Assembly: GCF_019873825.1 (NCBI RefSeq)
Contig: NZ_CP068418.1
Span: 682,001-746,000, forward strand
Origin: Mycoplasma sp. E35C
GTDB lineage: Bacteria > Bacillota_I > Bacilli_A > Mycoplasmatales > Mycoplasmoidaceae
Direction: 5' to 3'
Length of the DNA: 64,000 nt
Numbering within the stretch: the first letter of the stretch is position 1; each line of letters begins with the position of its first letter. Positions 22,033 through 33,263 of this stretch are shown piece by piece. The translations under genes and the position numbers were made by a program. A model generated the notes under the pieces. That model was not told the DNA's origin and did no database searches. It saw only the letters and a program-made list of their open reading frames with translations.

Positions 22033-22071
22033 AAAAAGAACACTTAGTTTTTACACTAAATGTTCTTTTTT
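22033..22071 (-). terminator. Terminator of dnaK
   Basis: Stem AAAAAGAACACTTAGT paired to ACTAAATGTTCTTTTT, loop TTTAC, followed by an A/T tail. It lies about 45 bp after the dnaK stop on the minus strand. Confidence 0.88.
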
Positions 22072-22114
22072 ACTTTTAATTATTTTTTAAAGTGCTAATG
22101 TGTAGTTTGAATGT

Positions 22115-23958
<1,844 letters not shown>

Positions 23959-23966
23959 ATAAAAAA

Positions 23967-23993
23967 TTAGCACTTTATCAATATGATTGCTAA
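23967..23993. promoter_or_regulatory. CIRCE operator (HrcA-binding site) of dnaK
   Basis: Nine-base arms with a nine-base spacer: TTAGCACTT - N9 - GATTGCTAA. The consensus is TTAGCACTC-N9-GAGTGCTAA, so the outer seven bases of the left arm and outer six of the right arm are intact, with changes only near the spacer. It lies immediately upstream of the dnaK -10 box. HrcA repression of dnaK at heat-inducible CIRCE sites is established for related mycoplasmas. Confidence 0.9.
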
Positions 23994-24062
23994 TTTATTT
24001 TATTTTTTCACTTGTTTTTTAATAAAAAATTGTTTCAATTATATAATAATTGACATTAAGAA

Positions 24063-25259
24063 ATGGCTAATACAAAAATTGATCGTTCTAAGTTAAATAT
24101 TAAAAGAATTAGCATCACAATTGTGGGTGTTGTTGTGTTGTTGATCGCCGTATTGACTGTCATTTTCTTGAAAAACACCAACTTTGCTAAGATTTTCAAA
24201 ATTCTTGAAAGTCCAACTAATAAAATTCAATTATTGTTCGTCGCATTAATCTTTACTTGCATGGTTTATGGGTTCTTGTGACAATTCTTAACATTATTTA
24301 TTATTGCTAGAAACTACAAAATCAAAGCTAAATGGTATGAATGAATTATTTATGCCTTAGTTAGCACATTAATAAATAACGTCACTCCCTTTGCGACAGG
24401 TGCTGAACCATATAAGGTTTATTGACTTGTTAAAAATAAAGTTAAATTAAGTGACGCCATTACTATTGTTGGTGCTACTGCTATTTATTGGTCAATTGTT
24501 CAGATCACAGTAACCTGACCTAGCTTTATTTATATATCTACTAAGTACGATTTATTATCACAATCAGAAAACGGATTAATTGCTTATTGATTTACTTTCT
24601 GTGGAATGATTGTTGATTTTGGTATCTTTTCATTTTTTGCAACAGCTGTATTTAGTGAAAAGTTTCACTTATTAGTTTTTAAAGTTGTTAATAAATTAAG
24701 AAAATTATTAAAACTAAAACCCTTGCAAGAAACTGATCGTTTAGATTATGTAAATCAAAAACAGATGTTTATTAAAGAATTTAAACGAGTTGGTATTGTT
24801 ATCTTTATGTTTTTATTTACAGCTAGTTTAGTGTTGTTTCAATATTCTTCAATTTACATGTCATTAAAGATTTTGAACTCTGAATTAGCTAATGCTTATC
24901 ATTTTGTTGAAGTATTTAACTTTACTAATATTTCAGTTACAGCAAATAACTTTATTCCAATCCCAGGAGCTGAGGGGACAATCCAATTTACATTAGAACT
25001 TTATTTCAAATCATTAATTGATAAAAACTCATTAACACCAGAACTAGTTAAATACTTTAATAGTAAAACGATGCAAAACGATATTAATGACACAATCTTT
25101 TTATGAAGATTTATCTTGTTCTACTTACCAACAATGATTGGAATAATTCCTGGAATTGCTGAAATCGTTCAATACATTAAATCAATAAGAACTCCAACAA
25201 TTCCTCCAACAAACTCAGTAGAAAATAATTCATTAAATACTGCAGTTAATAATCAATAA
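24063..25259 (+). CDS. LPG-synthase TM-region / flippase-like membrane protein (UPF0104 type)
   Basis: A 398-aa integral membrane protein with about eight helices. Two signature segments of the YbhN/MprF-flippase family are seen: NNVTPFATGAEPYKVYWLVKNK after TM3 and NNFIPIPGAEGTIQFTLELYF before the last helices. The family translocates or contacts lipids; no synthase catalytic domain is attached. Two TGA(Trp) codons are restored. It is divergent from dnaK, an arrangement I recall also in M. genitalium (MG305/MG306), and is followed by a terminator. Confidence 0.85.
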
Positions 25260-25271
25260 AAATTTACTTAG

Positions 25272-25301
25272 AAAATGATTTCTTTGCGAAGTCATTTTTT
25301 T
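25272..25301 (+). terminator. Terminator of the flippase-like gene
   Basis: Stem AAAATGA-TTC / GAA-TCATTTT with loop TTTGC and a seven-T tail, 12 bp after the stop. Confidence 0.82.
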
Positions 25302-25318
25302 ATTTTATTTGTTTAAAA

Positions 25319-25356
25319 AAAATCAAAAATTAACGGTAAAAATGATATTTTTTAAA
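25319..25356 (+). repeat. Dispersed ACGGTAAAAAT element, copy 2
   Basis: Shares with copy 1 the uninterrupted stretch ACGGTAAAAATGAT and the flanking A- and T-runs. It lies between convergent genes, so it cannot be a promoter of either. Confidence 0.55.
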
Positions 25357-25548
25357 TATTGGTTTTTTTATTTTAGTTATGAAAATTATTGTGTAATTTA
25401 ATGTTCTAAACTAATAGATAAATTTAATTTTTTAACTGATAAAAAAGTAAAAATATTAATTACTTAAATCAGTTAAAAAGATCTGAAAATTTTAAACTTT
25501 TAAGAGAACAAAATTTAAGTAAAGATTAGTAAATATTATTTATTAATT

Positions 25549-27306
25549 CTATGAAGAAACTGTTTGGTTAGCTTCTTGAACTTCTTGTAATGCTAATTCG
25601 AATTCTTTGCTTAATTTATTGCGTTTTAACATCTCAACATAAGCTAATAATTCTGATTTAAAACTAGTTTTTTTAACTTCTGCTTTGATTCTTAATTTAG
25701 CAATTTCTGATTTTTCAATTGATCCGTATTTTTTAATCATTTTTTTATCTTCAATAACAATTGGAAGAAACATGATTAATAAATAAAGCACCAACACAAT
25801 CACTAACATAATGCGTGATATATAAACTTTTTCAGTTTCTTTACTATAAGGAATTTTGTATAGCAATATCAGATCGCCAATTGGTTGTAAGAATGTTAAA
25901 GCTACTGCGACAATCATCACAACAACAGCACAAATTGCGCTTGGAATAAAATACTTAAATTTATCTACTTTTACCGTGTTTTTCTTACGATTTATTAATC
26001 CACCAATGATTGCTATTACGATATAACTAAAAGCAATTACCGATGTCCAATTTCCCATTAAATCTGAGAAACTATAAATCTTACCAACACCTGTTCCATA
26101 TTTTGAATCTAAATAGTTACTATCAATATAACCTAGCCCACCTATCAATGAAGCAATGATGATAACTGGAATTGCAATTACTAAATTATATTTAAGTCCA
26201 ACGATTGCTTTATCTTCACGAATTTGGTTAATAAACTTCATACTAAAAGGTAATTCGTTTAATTTAACTAAATCTTCCATGAAACGATTAGCCCATAAAC
26301 TTAAACCATTAACAATTCCTAAAACTCCAATTCCAATCGCAATCTGGAATGCAGCATAAACTGGGATTAAATTGTGATCTTTTAAGAATTTTTCTAAACC
26401 TGATGGTGAACCATCTGTTGAACCTAATGACATTGCTACAGCCATAATTAAATAAACAACTGTAACAAATGACAATCCAACTAAAATTGCTAATGGAGTT
26501 TTTTTAGGTTGCTTCATTTCAGATTGAATGCCAGCTGCGTAATAAAAACCGTCATAAGCAAAATAAATAGCTCCAATTGAAATGAACATTCCAAAACCAG
26601 GTGATAGGTTGGTAAAACTGAATTTTTTAGCAATATCAATATCTTCTGGAAGTTTAAACTCAAAATTATTAATATTTGGATTTGTTGGTTTTGATCCGTT
26701 GTTATAAAAAACAACAAAACCAATAATGATTGCAAATACTAAAGGAATAAATTTAACAAAAGAAATAATTAAATTTTGAATGTTGCCAATTCTTACACTC
26801 ACACCAGCAATCACAATGAAATAAACTGAAATAACCAATGATAAAACCATCATGATCATTCAATCAACTTGCGTGCCTAAACCGTTATATCCTTCATAAA
26901 AAGAACTCACACCATCTTGGATTGATAAGATTGAATATAATGGCATGAAGAAGTAAGTTAATGGCACATAAATATATGCCATGAAATTCTTACAGGATTT
27001 ATAAACATATCGACCATTGAATGTTTGACATCATCCAATAATTGATAAATTATCATTTCGACCACTTGAGATTTCAATTAAAGCTAACGCCATTGCGATC
27101 ACAGAAAAAGCAGCAAAAATTCAACAAAATATCGCAAAAATCATTGAATTTTGTGAATTTTCTAAAACTGATTGTGCTCTGAAAAAGATCCCTGCTCCAA
27201 TCGATGAACCGATTGCAATGGTTACTCCTGAAAAGAAGCTAATTTTTTTAGATTTAGTGGCATTTGCTAATGAATTATTTTGCTGATTACTGATTGAATT
27301 TGACAT
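25549..27306 (-). CDS. APC-family amino acid permease
   Basis: A 585-aa transporter with about 12-14 transmembrane helices. TM1 carries the APC signature GVTIAIGSSIGAGIFF (residues about 28-43), and FIPLVFAIIIGF and SLGSTDGSPSGLEKFL follow. The C-terminal tail of about 70 residues is charged and helical (KKYGSIEKSEIAKLRIKAEV). Trp codons TGA at 26860-27120 split it. Amino acid import is the likely role; the specific substrate cannot be read from sequence. Confidence 0.9.
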
Positions 27307-27426
27307 AATTTATTTTGCAAAAAAACAGTTGAATTATTAATTAAAAAATAATCTAAACTTTAATAAAAATAAGTAAAAAATAAGTTAAAACTTCTCAATA
27401 AAATTTAATTGTTTTATTCGTTGAAG

Positions 27427-27452
27427 ATTAGTTTTATATAAATAAAACTAAT
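27427..27452. repeat. Perfect inverted repeat
   Basis: Eleven-base arms ATTAGTTTTAT / ATAAAACTAAT around ATAA, between the EIIB-like gene and the permease gene. There is no T-tail on either strand. It could be a weak terminator or a protein-binding palindrome. Confidence 0.6.
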
Positions 27453-27488
27453 AATTCATTGCATTAAATTTTATTAATGATGAATTTA

Positions 27489-27854
27489 TTACTTACTAAT
27501 CCTTGAATTTATTTGTTCAGATAAGCTAATTGCGTAATCGCCGCAAACCAATGAAAGGTTGTTGCCAGATCACATAATCCCTTTAATCTTGAATTCTTTT
27601 TTAATTTGATCTGGATTGATTTTATTTTTATCAACCACACTTATCTTAATCATATTAAGTGTAGCTTCAGAACTTTGTAGGTTGTCTCATGAACCTAAGG
27701 CGCGAACAAAATTATCAAGATTAAAAGGAAGCTTATTTGATATCTTTAATTCTTGATTAACTTGACTTGACATCCGCTTGGCTTTTTTATTAGCCACTAT
27801 TCTAATAATTCCGAGCGTAATAATATTTAAAAAAACTCAAGTTGCTTTGTTCAT
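27489..27854 (-). CDS. Membrane-anchored PTS EIIB-like protein lacking the phospho-cysteine
   Basis: A 121-aa protein found only with TGA as Trp. An N-terminal helix (TWVFLNIITLGIIRIV) and basic stop (KKAKRM) precede a glucose-type EIIB fold: FVRALGSWDNL, then IKISVVDKNKINPDQIKK, then GIMWSGNNLSLVCGDYA. In active EIIB domains the segment after the first helix reads DACxTRLR; here it is SEATLNMIK, so the phosphorylated Cys is Thr and the Arg is lost. Its position after nadK resembles the EIIB-like gene MG129 of M. genitalium. Likely regulatory or non-catalytic. Confidence 0.75.
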
Positions 27855-27958
27855 TAACTGTTTTAAATCGATCTTAAGCTAATATTTTTTAATAAAAATA
27901 TTAAGTTAAATATTAACTTCAATTTTTTTAAATTATATCAATTTTAAGCTGATATAGC

Positions 27959-28759
27959 TTAATAAATGAAAGTTTTTTGTAATCTTTCAATAAAACTAGC
28001 TAAATCATTAGCAAAAACAAATTGTGATTTAGATTTAATTGCATCAACTTCAATGCAGGTAGAACTTAGCCCTTTTTTAATTACAGCACCATCGCAAATA
28101 ATTCTTGGACAAGCTTCACCAGCACAGTAGTTTTCTTTAATTTCAATTCTGATCTTCGTATCAATTGGCAAAATAATTGGTGATTGGATTGTTACAAAAC
28201 TTGAGTGCAACAATGGGTTCATCTCAACAATTTCAATAGCATTTAATCCAGGGAATAAGATTGCACCATGAGCTGATTTAGTAATCCCTGTTGATCCTGT
28301 TCTTGTTGATATCAACAAGCCAGTTCCTCTGAATTTTTCATAAAACAGATCATTGAAATAAATATCATACCCATAAGCAGTCGTTGAATTAATGTTGAAT
28401 TCATTGATTGCATAAAAGGTTTGATCTTCAACTTTTAACTTAATGAAATCTAAATTGTTGTAAGGTAATTTATCCAAACAATCAACAATCTGATCAATAT
28501 TTTCTTCATTAAATGAAGTATAAAAACCTAAAGTGCCGCCATTGATCCCGATGATTTTTAAACCTTCACGATCATGTTGCACTGCTTGCTTAATAAAAGT
28601 TCCATCACCACCATTAATAAATAAATAATCAGCTTGTTTTGGATCACTTACTTCTTGTAATGATTGATTTAAAACCTTCTTAATTCTTGGTTCTAATTCA
28701 ATTGCCTTAGCAGCAGGAGATGAAATTAAATGGTATTTTTTATTCATGTTTTTTGTCAT
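27959..28759 (-). CDS. nadK: NAD kinase
   Basis: ATP-dependent NAD to NADP kinase, 266 aa. It contains the glycine-rich GGDGT motif (residues 50-54), GINGGTLGFYTSF, the NE/D catalytic region NEFNINST and the TGSTGITKSAHG loop. The ATG at 28759 overlaps the Spx gene by 20 bp; a second ATG at 28747 (MNKKYHL) would overlap by 8 bp and is equally plausible. Cytosolic; supplies NADP. Same order spx-nadK-EIIB-like as I recall in M. genitalium. Confidence 0.93.
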   Translation of the reverse strand: MTKNMNKKYHLISSPAAKAIELEPRIKKVLNQSLQEVSDPKQADYLFINGGDGTFIKQAVQHDREGLKIIGINGGTLGFYTSFNEENIDQIVDCLDKLPYNNLDFIKLKVEDQTFYAINEFNINSTTAYGYDIYFNDLFYEKFRGTGLLISTRTGSTGITKSAHGAILFPGLNAIEIVEMNPLLHSSFVTIQSPIILPIDTKIRIEIKENYCAGEACPRIICDGAVIKKGLSSTCIEVDAIKSKSQFVFANDLASFIERLQKTFIY

Positions 28760-29216
28760 TTAATGAACTTTGTTCATCAAATCAATATTCATCACTATAA
28801 TATGCTTTAACATCAGCAATATCTCTTAAAAAGACCCTAATATCAGTTGAGTTATACCCAATCATTAAACGCTTGGGATTGCCTGATTTATCATATTGTA
28901 AAATGATTGGTCTTTTTAGAATGCTTGGATGTTGATGAACTAAATTAATTAGTTCACTAATGGTTAGTTCGTCGATATTTACTTTGTTATTTTGTAAATA
29001 TTTTGAACGGGTCGAGATAATATCAAATACACCTTTTTCGGTTAAACTTAAAATATCTTTAAAATATTTTTCATCAATCGGGCTCTTATAGAAATTTACT
29101 TCTTTATGAGCTAATTTGTTTTCTCTAAAAAATCGTCTTACTCTTGTACACCCAATACAAGAAGCTGTTATGAATAAAACAATGTTGTCGATTTGATTAT
29201 TTGTAATATCTGCCAT
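28740..29216 (-). CDS. spx: Spx/ArsC-family regulatory protein
   Basis: A 158-aa thioredoxin-fold protein of the Spx family, which binds the RNA polymerase alpha subunit under thiol stress. The redox CxxC is present as CIGC (Cys20, Cys23), and the family tail RPIILQYDK...LMIGYNSTDIRVFLRD is clear. A TGA near the 3' end extends it by 16 residues to TAA at 28740. It is divergent from trpS and overlaps nadK. Confidence 0.88.
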
Positions 29217-29275
29217 TTCTACTACTATAGTTATTCACTCTGTTAAATCCAGAATAAATTATTAATATATATGGT

Positions 29276-29281
29276 TATAAT
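29276..29281 (+). promoter_or_regulatory. trpS -10 box
   Basis: TATAAT 25 bp before the trpS start codon, in the 90-bp divergent region with spx. No T-box or leader peptide was seen. Confidence 0.55.
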
Positions 29282-29306
29282 ATAACTTATTATTATATTT
29301 GTAATA

Positions 29307-30353
29307 ATGAATAAGATAATCTCAGGAATTCAATCAACCGGTTTTTTACATTTAGGTAACTATCTAGGATCAATTTCACAAAATCTTAGCTTGCAAGATA
29401 AGTATCAACTTAATTTATTTGTAGCTAACTTACATACAATTACAGTTGATTTTGATCCCAAAACAGCTCAACAAAACATTATTGATTTAGTTAAGATTTA
29501 TTTAGCAGCTGGACTAGATATTGAAAAAAATAATATTTTTTTACAATCTGAAATCAACGAACACCCTGCATTAGGACATGTGTTGTTATGTCATACCACT
29601 ATGGGTGAATTAGAACGAATGACACAATATAAAGATAAAAAACAAAAGTTCGTTCAACATAACCAAACAGTTAAAATCCCGACAGGGTTATTAACTTATC
29701 CAACATTAATGGCGGCTGATATTTTAATTTATAATGCTGATTATGTTTGTGTTGGTGCTGATCAAAAACAACACATTGAATTAACCAGAAACATCGCCAT
29801 TAGAATGAATAATAAGTATGGTGAATTGTTTAAGATCCCTGAACCTATTATTGCATCGGTTGGTGCTAGAATTATGGATTTAAATGATCCAAGTAAGAAG
29901 ATGTCAAAATCTTCTTTATCTAAAAAAGGTGTAATTAGTCTTGATGATAGTAAAGAAGAAGTTTTAGCAAAAATCAAATCAGCTAAAACTGATGCTTTAA
30001 ATAAGATTAATTATGATTATTCAACTCAACCAGAAGTAAGTAATTTGGTTGGTATTTATTACGCATCAATTAACGATCACCTTAATCAAGAATTAAGACA
30101 AAAGTTATTCAACAAGGTGACAAAAATTAGTGTAGAGGATATAATAAATAAATTTAACAATAAATCTTATAAAGATTTTAAAGAAGAACTATTCGAAGTT
30201 GTCTGAAACATTTTAGCAATTATTCAAGCTAATAAAGCAAAAATTAGTGATGAGTATGTAAGACAAGTGCTAGATATGGGTAAGAAAAATCTATTGCCAA
30301 TTGCTAAACAGACTTTATTGAATGTTTATAAAAAATTGGGAATGGTAGTGTAA
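29307..30353 (+). CDS. trpS: Tryptophanyl-tRNA synthetase
   Basis: A 348-aa class I synthetase charging tRNA-Trp, including the tRNA that reads TGA here. The HIGH-like motif is HLGN (residues 16-19, in [12 protein letters not shown]) and the KMSKS motif is intact near residues 198-202. Segments [15 protein letters not shown] and [17 protein letters not shown] are characteristic. A TGA(Trp) at 30207 is followed by the C-terminal helix. It shares one base with the next gene (TAATG), so translation is probably coupled. Confidence 0.97.
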
Positions 30354-31246
30354 TGGTTAATTACAAAAAATTATTAATTATCTCAGATCTTGATGGCACC
30401 TTATTAAATAGTGAAGGTAAATTAAGTTCACAAACAATTCGGGTTGTTGATAAGATCAATAAACTTGGTCATCATTTTTGTATTGCAACAGGAAGACCTT
30501 CACGTGCTTCGATTGATATTTACAATCAATTAAAACTAAAAACTGTAATGGCTAACTTAAATGGTTCATTTATTTGAAACCCATCAGATAAGGGTTTTAA
30601 AGAAATCAATTTAAGTTTTTCTAAACATTTAGTTACCAACTTATTAAGCAATAGCTCAATCATTAAACTAGTTGATAATATCATTGTTGAAAACGACGAA
30701 GGAACTTACATTATGAAAAAACCATCAAGTTCTAATGAACATGATGAGTTTTTAGATTGTTTCCATATTGATGGTAAGGATAATTGTTCTTTTGGTAAGG
30801 ACAAATTAATGAATTTAAAAAATGATCCTAATACGATCTTATTGCAAATTAAAGATCCTAAGAAAATTGATGAAGTTGTTTTCCAACTAAAAGAACGATT
30901 TAGCACTTTCATCGTAAGAAGATGATCATTGCCAATCTCTGGTGATATTATTGAAGTTAATACTGTGTATGCTAACAAAGGTAATGCATTAGATTATCTA
31001 AGTAGTTATTATGGTGTTCCTAAAGAATTAATTGTGGCATTTGGTGATGGTGAAAATGATATTGAAATGTTACAAAAAGCTAGATTTGGTTACGCAATGA
31101 AAAATGGAATTTCAAGCGCTAAATTATTAGCTAGATACATCACTAAAATGGATAACAATAACCACGGTGTAGCATTTGAACTTTATCACAAAATTGTTAA
31201 GAAAGCATTACAAAATAAATCAAAAATATGCGGTAAAAACACATAA
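30353..31246 (+). CDS. HAD-superfamily Cof-type phosphatase
   Basis: A 297-aa phosphatase with motif I DLDGTLLNSEGKLS, motif II in the CIATGRPSRAS segment, and motif IV FGDGENDIEML near residue 230, followed by GYAMKNG. The cap domain lies between motifs II and III (type C2B). Two TGA(Trp) codons are restored. Likely a sugar-phosphate phosphatase; substrate not predictable. Downstream partner of trpS, and it ends at a strong terminator. Confidence 0.92.
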
Positions 31247-31270
31247 AAACAACTAATTTAAATTTTTAAT

Positions 31271-31310
31271 AACAGATTGGAGTTTAGTTAAATTCCAATC
31301 TGTTTTTTAT
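31271..31310 (+). terminator. Terminator of the trpS-HAD operon
   Basis: Stem AACAGATTGGA / TCCAATCTGTT with a 12-base loop and a TTTTTT tail, 24 bp after the HAD stop. Confidence 0.9.
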
Positions 31311-31335
31311 TTGTTTTTGATGATAATAACATTAA

Positions 31336-31371
31336 AAAACTCAAGCAATTTTTGCTTGAGTTTTGTTTTTT
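31336..31371. terminator. Bidirectional terminator between convergent HAD genes
   Basis: Thirteen-base stem AAAACTCAAGCAA / TTGCTTGAGTTTT with a three-base loop, A-run on the left and T-run on the right. It also serves the minus-strand gene ending at 31397. Confidence 0.9.
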
Positions 31372-31396
31372 AATTCAATTATTTTATTTGGAATTA

Positions 31397-32251
31397 TTAA
31401 TCAATTAAACTGATTGTTTGATCGATAATTTCACTAAATTGATTGCTTCTTTTTGATGAAGCGATGTATGTTGAAATTTGCTTTAATTTTTCATTAGCTT
31501 TTTTCATAGCAAACTTGTATTTAGCAATTTCAAACATCGGATAGTCATTTAATGAATCACCAACAACAGCTGTGTGTTCTAGATCAATATTTTCTAATTT
31601 GCAAATATATTCAAGAGCGTGTGCTTTATTCACGTTTTTAGCTGTTACTTCGCTGAATGTTGAATAAATATTAGCTAATTCTAATTCATTACCATAATGA
31701 TCATATAAGTATTGTTTTAATTTAGATAATGCTTTTTTAGAAAACGCTAATAAATTAATCTTATGGTATTCGTTATCAACAAAAAGATCAGAGCAAAAGC
31801 TGTGTTTTTTATTAAATAAGTTAATTGTTGTGCCTATGATTGTATTATTGCTAATCACAATGTTTTTTTCATTGTTGCAATTAGCTAAATATCCTTGAAA
31901 ACAAATCTTATTCTTTAAACAGTATTCAAAAATCACCCTAGCATTTTTAGAAGGGATATTTAATTCATAAAGTTTTTGGTATTCTTCGTTTTTAACAGAA
32001 TAAACAACAGAACCATTCGAAGAACAAAGATAATTAACATCAACTCCTGAATTATTCAAAGTTTTAATAATTCTTTGAGCACTGCGTGAAAATCTGCCAG
32101 TAATAATTGCAATTACTAATTCTGGTGATTTTTGACGTAATTTTAATAAAGCATTAATAACTTTGGTAGTTACTTTTTTTCTTCTTGATAGCAAAGTTCC
32201 ATCAAGATCAATACCAATTAGTTTTAATTGGTTTTTGTTTTCAATATCCAT
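31397..32251 (-). CDS. HAD-superfamily Cof-type phosphatase (second)
   Basis: A 284-aa phosphatase with motif I GIDLDGTLLSRRKKV, motif II AIITGRFSRSAQ and motif IV VVGDSLNDYPMFEIA, then KFAMKKANEKLK. It has the same C2-cap family layout as the convergent plus-strand HAD gene, but the sequences differ enough that they are old paralogues. It is the last gene after the EAGR-protein and membrane-protein genes, 23 bp after the latter. Confidence 0.92.
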   Translation of the reverse strand: MDIENKNQLKLIGIDLDGTLLSRRKKVTTKVINALLKLRQKSPELVIAIITGRFSRSAQRIIKTLNNSGVDVNYLCSSNGSVVYSVKNEEYQKLYELNIPSKNARVIFEYCLKNKICFQGYLANCNNEKNIVISNNTIIGTTINLFNKKHSFCSDLFVDNEYHKINLLAFSKKALSKLKQYLYDHYGNELELANIYSTFSEVTAKNVNKAHALEYICKLENIDLEHTAVVGDSLNDYPMFEIAKYKFAMKKANEKLKQISTYIASSKRSNQFSEIIDQTISLID

Positions 32252-32274
32252 AAATATTTAACTACCTAGTTATC

Positions 32275-33222
32275 TTAAAAAGGAAGGATTTTAAATTTCT
32301 TATCTTTTTTAGCTAAGAATGTATTAATAATCAGTTTGGCAATAATAAAGATTAAACCAATAATTAAAATGTAGATTAAAAAGATAATCATATTTCTTTT
32401 ATTAGTTCTGCTCTTGATTTGCGACATATCAAGATCATTAATTGGCATTCTGCCATAGAAAGTTTCAATTTCTCTAGCGCGAATTGAGCTTGTAATCAAT
32501 AAATAAATTTGAATGATTAAAGTTCCAATTCCAACCCCACCTGTGGTGATGATTGTATATAATGGTCAGTAATCTAATGTAACTTTATCTTCTTTAAGAA
32601 CTGATAATTGACCAAATTCTTTAACTTTTTGTGGATCAACACTAGTATTTCATCCCCAAGCCACAACTAGTGCAACTAGTGAAACTAAACCAACAGCAAT
32701 ATAAATTCCTGCTGCTAATCAATTGATATTAATCGGAACTAATTTCAAACTTTTATACGATCGCAAGATATTGACCGCAATCTGATGCCGATTAAAGGCC
32801 TCTGGATTTTTCAAACCGCTTTTTATATTGACATAATTACTAATCGTCTTATATCCGATAATTAACGTAATCAATCCTAATGGAATTGTTGCTCACATTA
32901 TGTGTCATGATTGGTTCTTATCATAAATATTTAGAGCAATTAATAACATTGCAATCCCAAATAACAGAATAACAATAATCCCAAAAATTAAATCAATTGT
33001 GCTAAAGAACAACTCTTTTTTATAAAAAGTTGGCATTTTGGTTTCTTTAGTTTCAACTAATTCAGGTTGGATCTCTTCTTGATTAATGGTAACGACATTA
33101 GAACTGTTATAAAAACTGTTGCTAATCTGATTTAACATCACTGCTTTTGATCTAGCAAACTCAGCGTATTTGTCGTTATCTGATTCGATTCCTAAATCTA
33201 ATGTTTGTGTTTTGTCATTCAT
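32275..33222 (-). CDS. Membrane protein downstream of the EAGR-box cytoskeletal gene
   Basis: A 315-aa protein split by TGA codons in standard code. About 75 cytosolic residues come first, then about five transmembrane helices (around 74-97, 107-124, 165-186, 215-240 and 285-307), with a short basic tail. No enzymatic or transporter signature is recognised. It follows the giant EAGR gene by 41 bp and precedes a HAD gene by 23 bp. Proximity to hmw1-type genes suggests a terminal-organelle membrane role, but that is inference only. Confidence 0.8.
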
Positions 33223-33263
33223 GGGATTTATGATTTTAGTTTATATATTTTAAATAATTAATT

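Noticed and set aside
31397-32251. Recent duplication of the two HAD genes flanking 31250-31397
   Set aside because: They share only family motifs; the sequences between motifs are not similar enough to indicate recent duplication.
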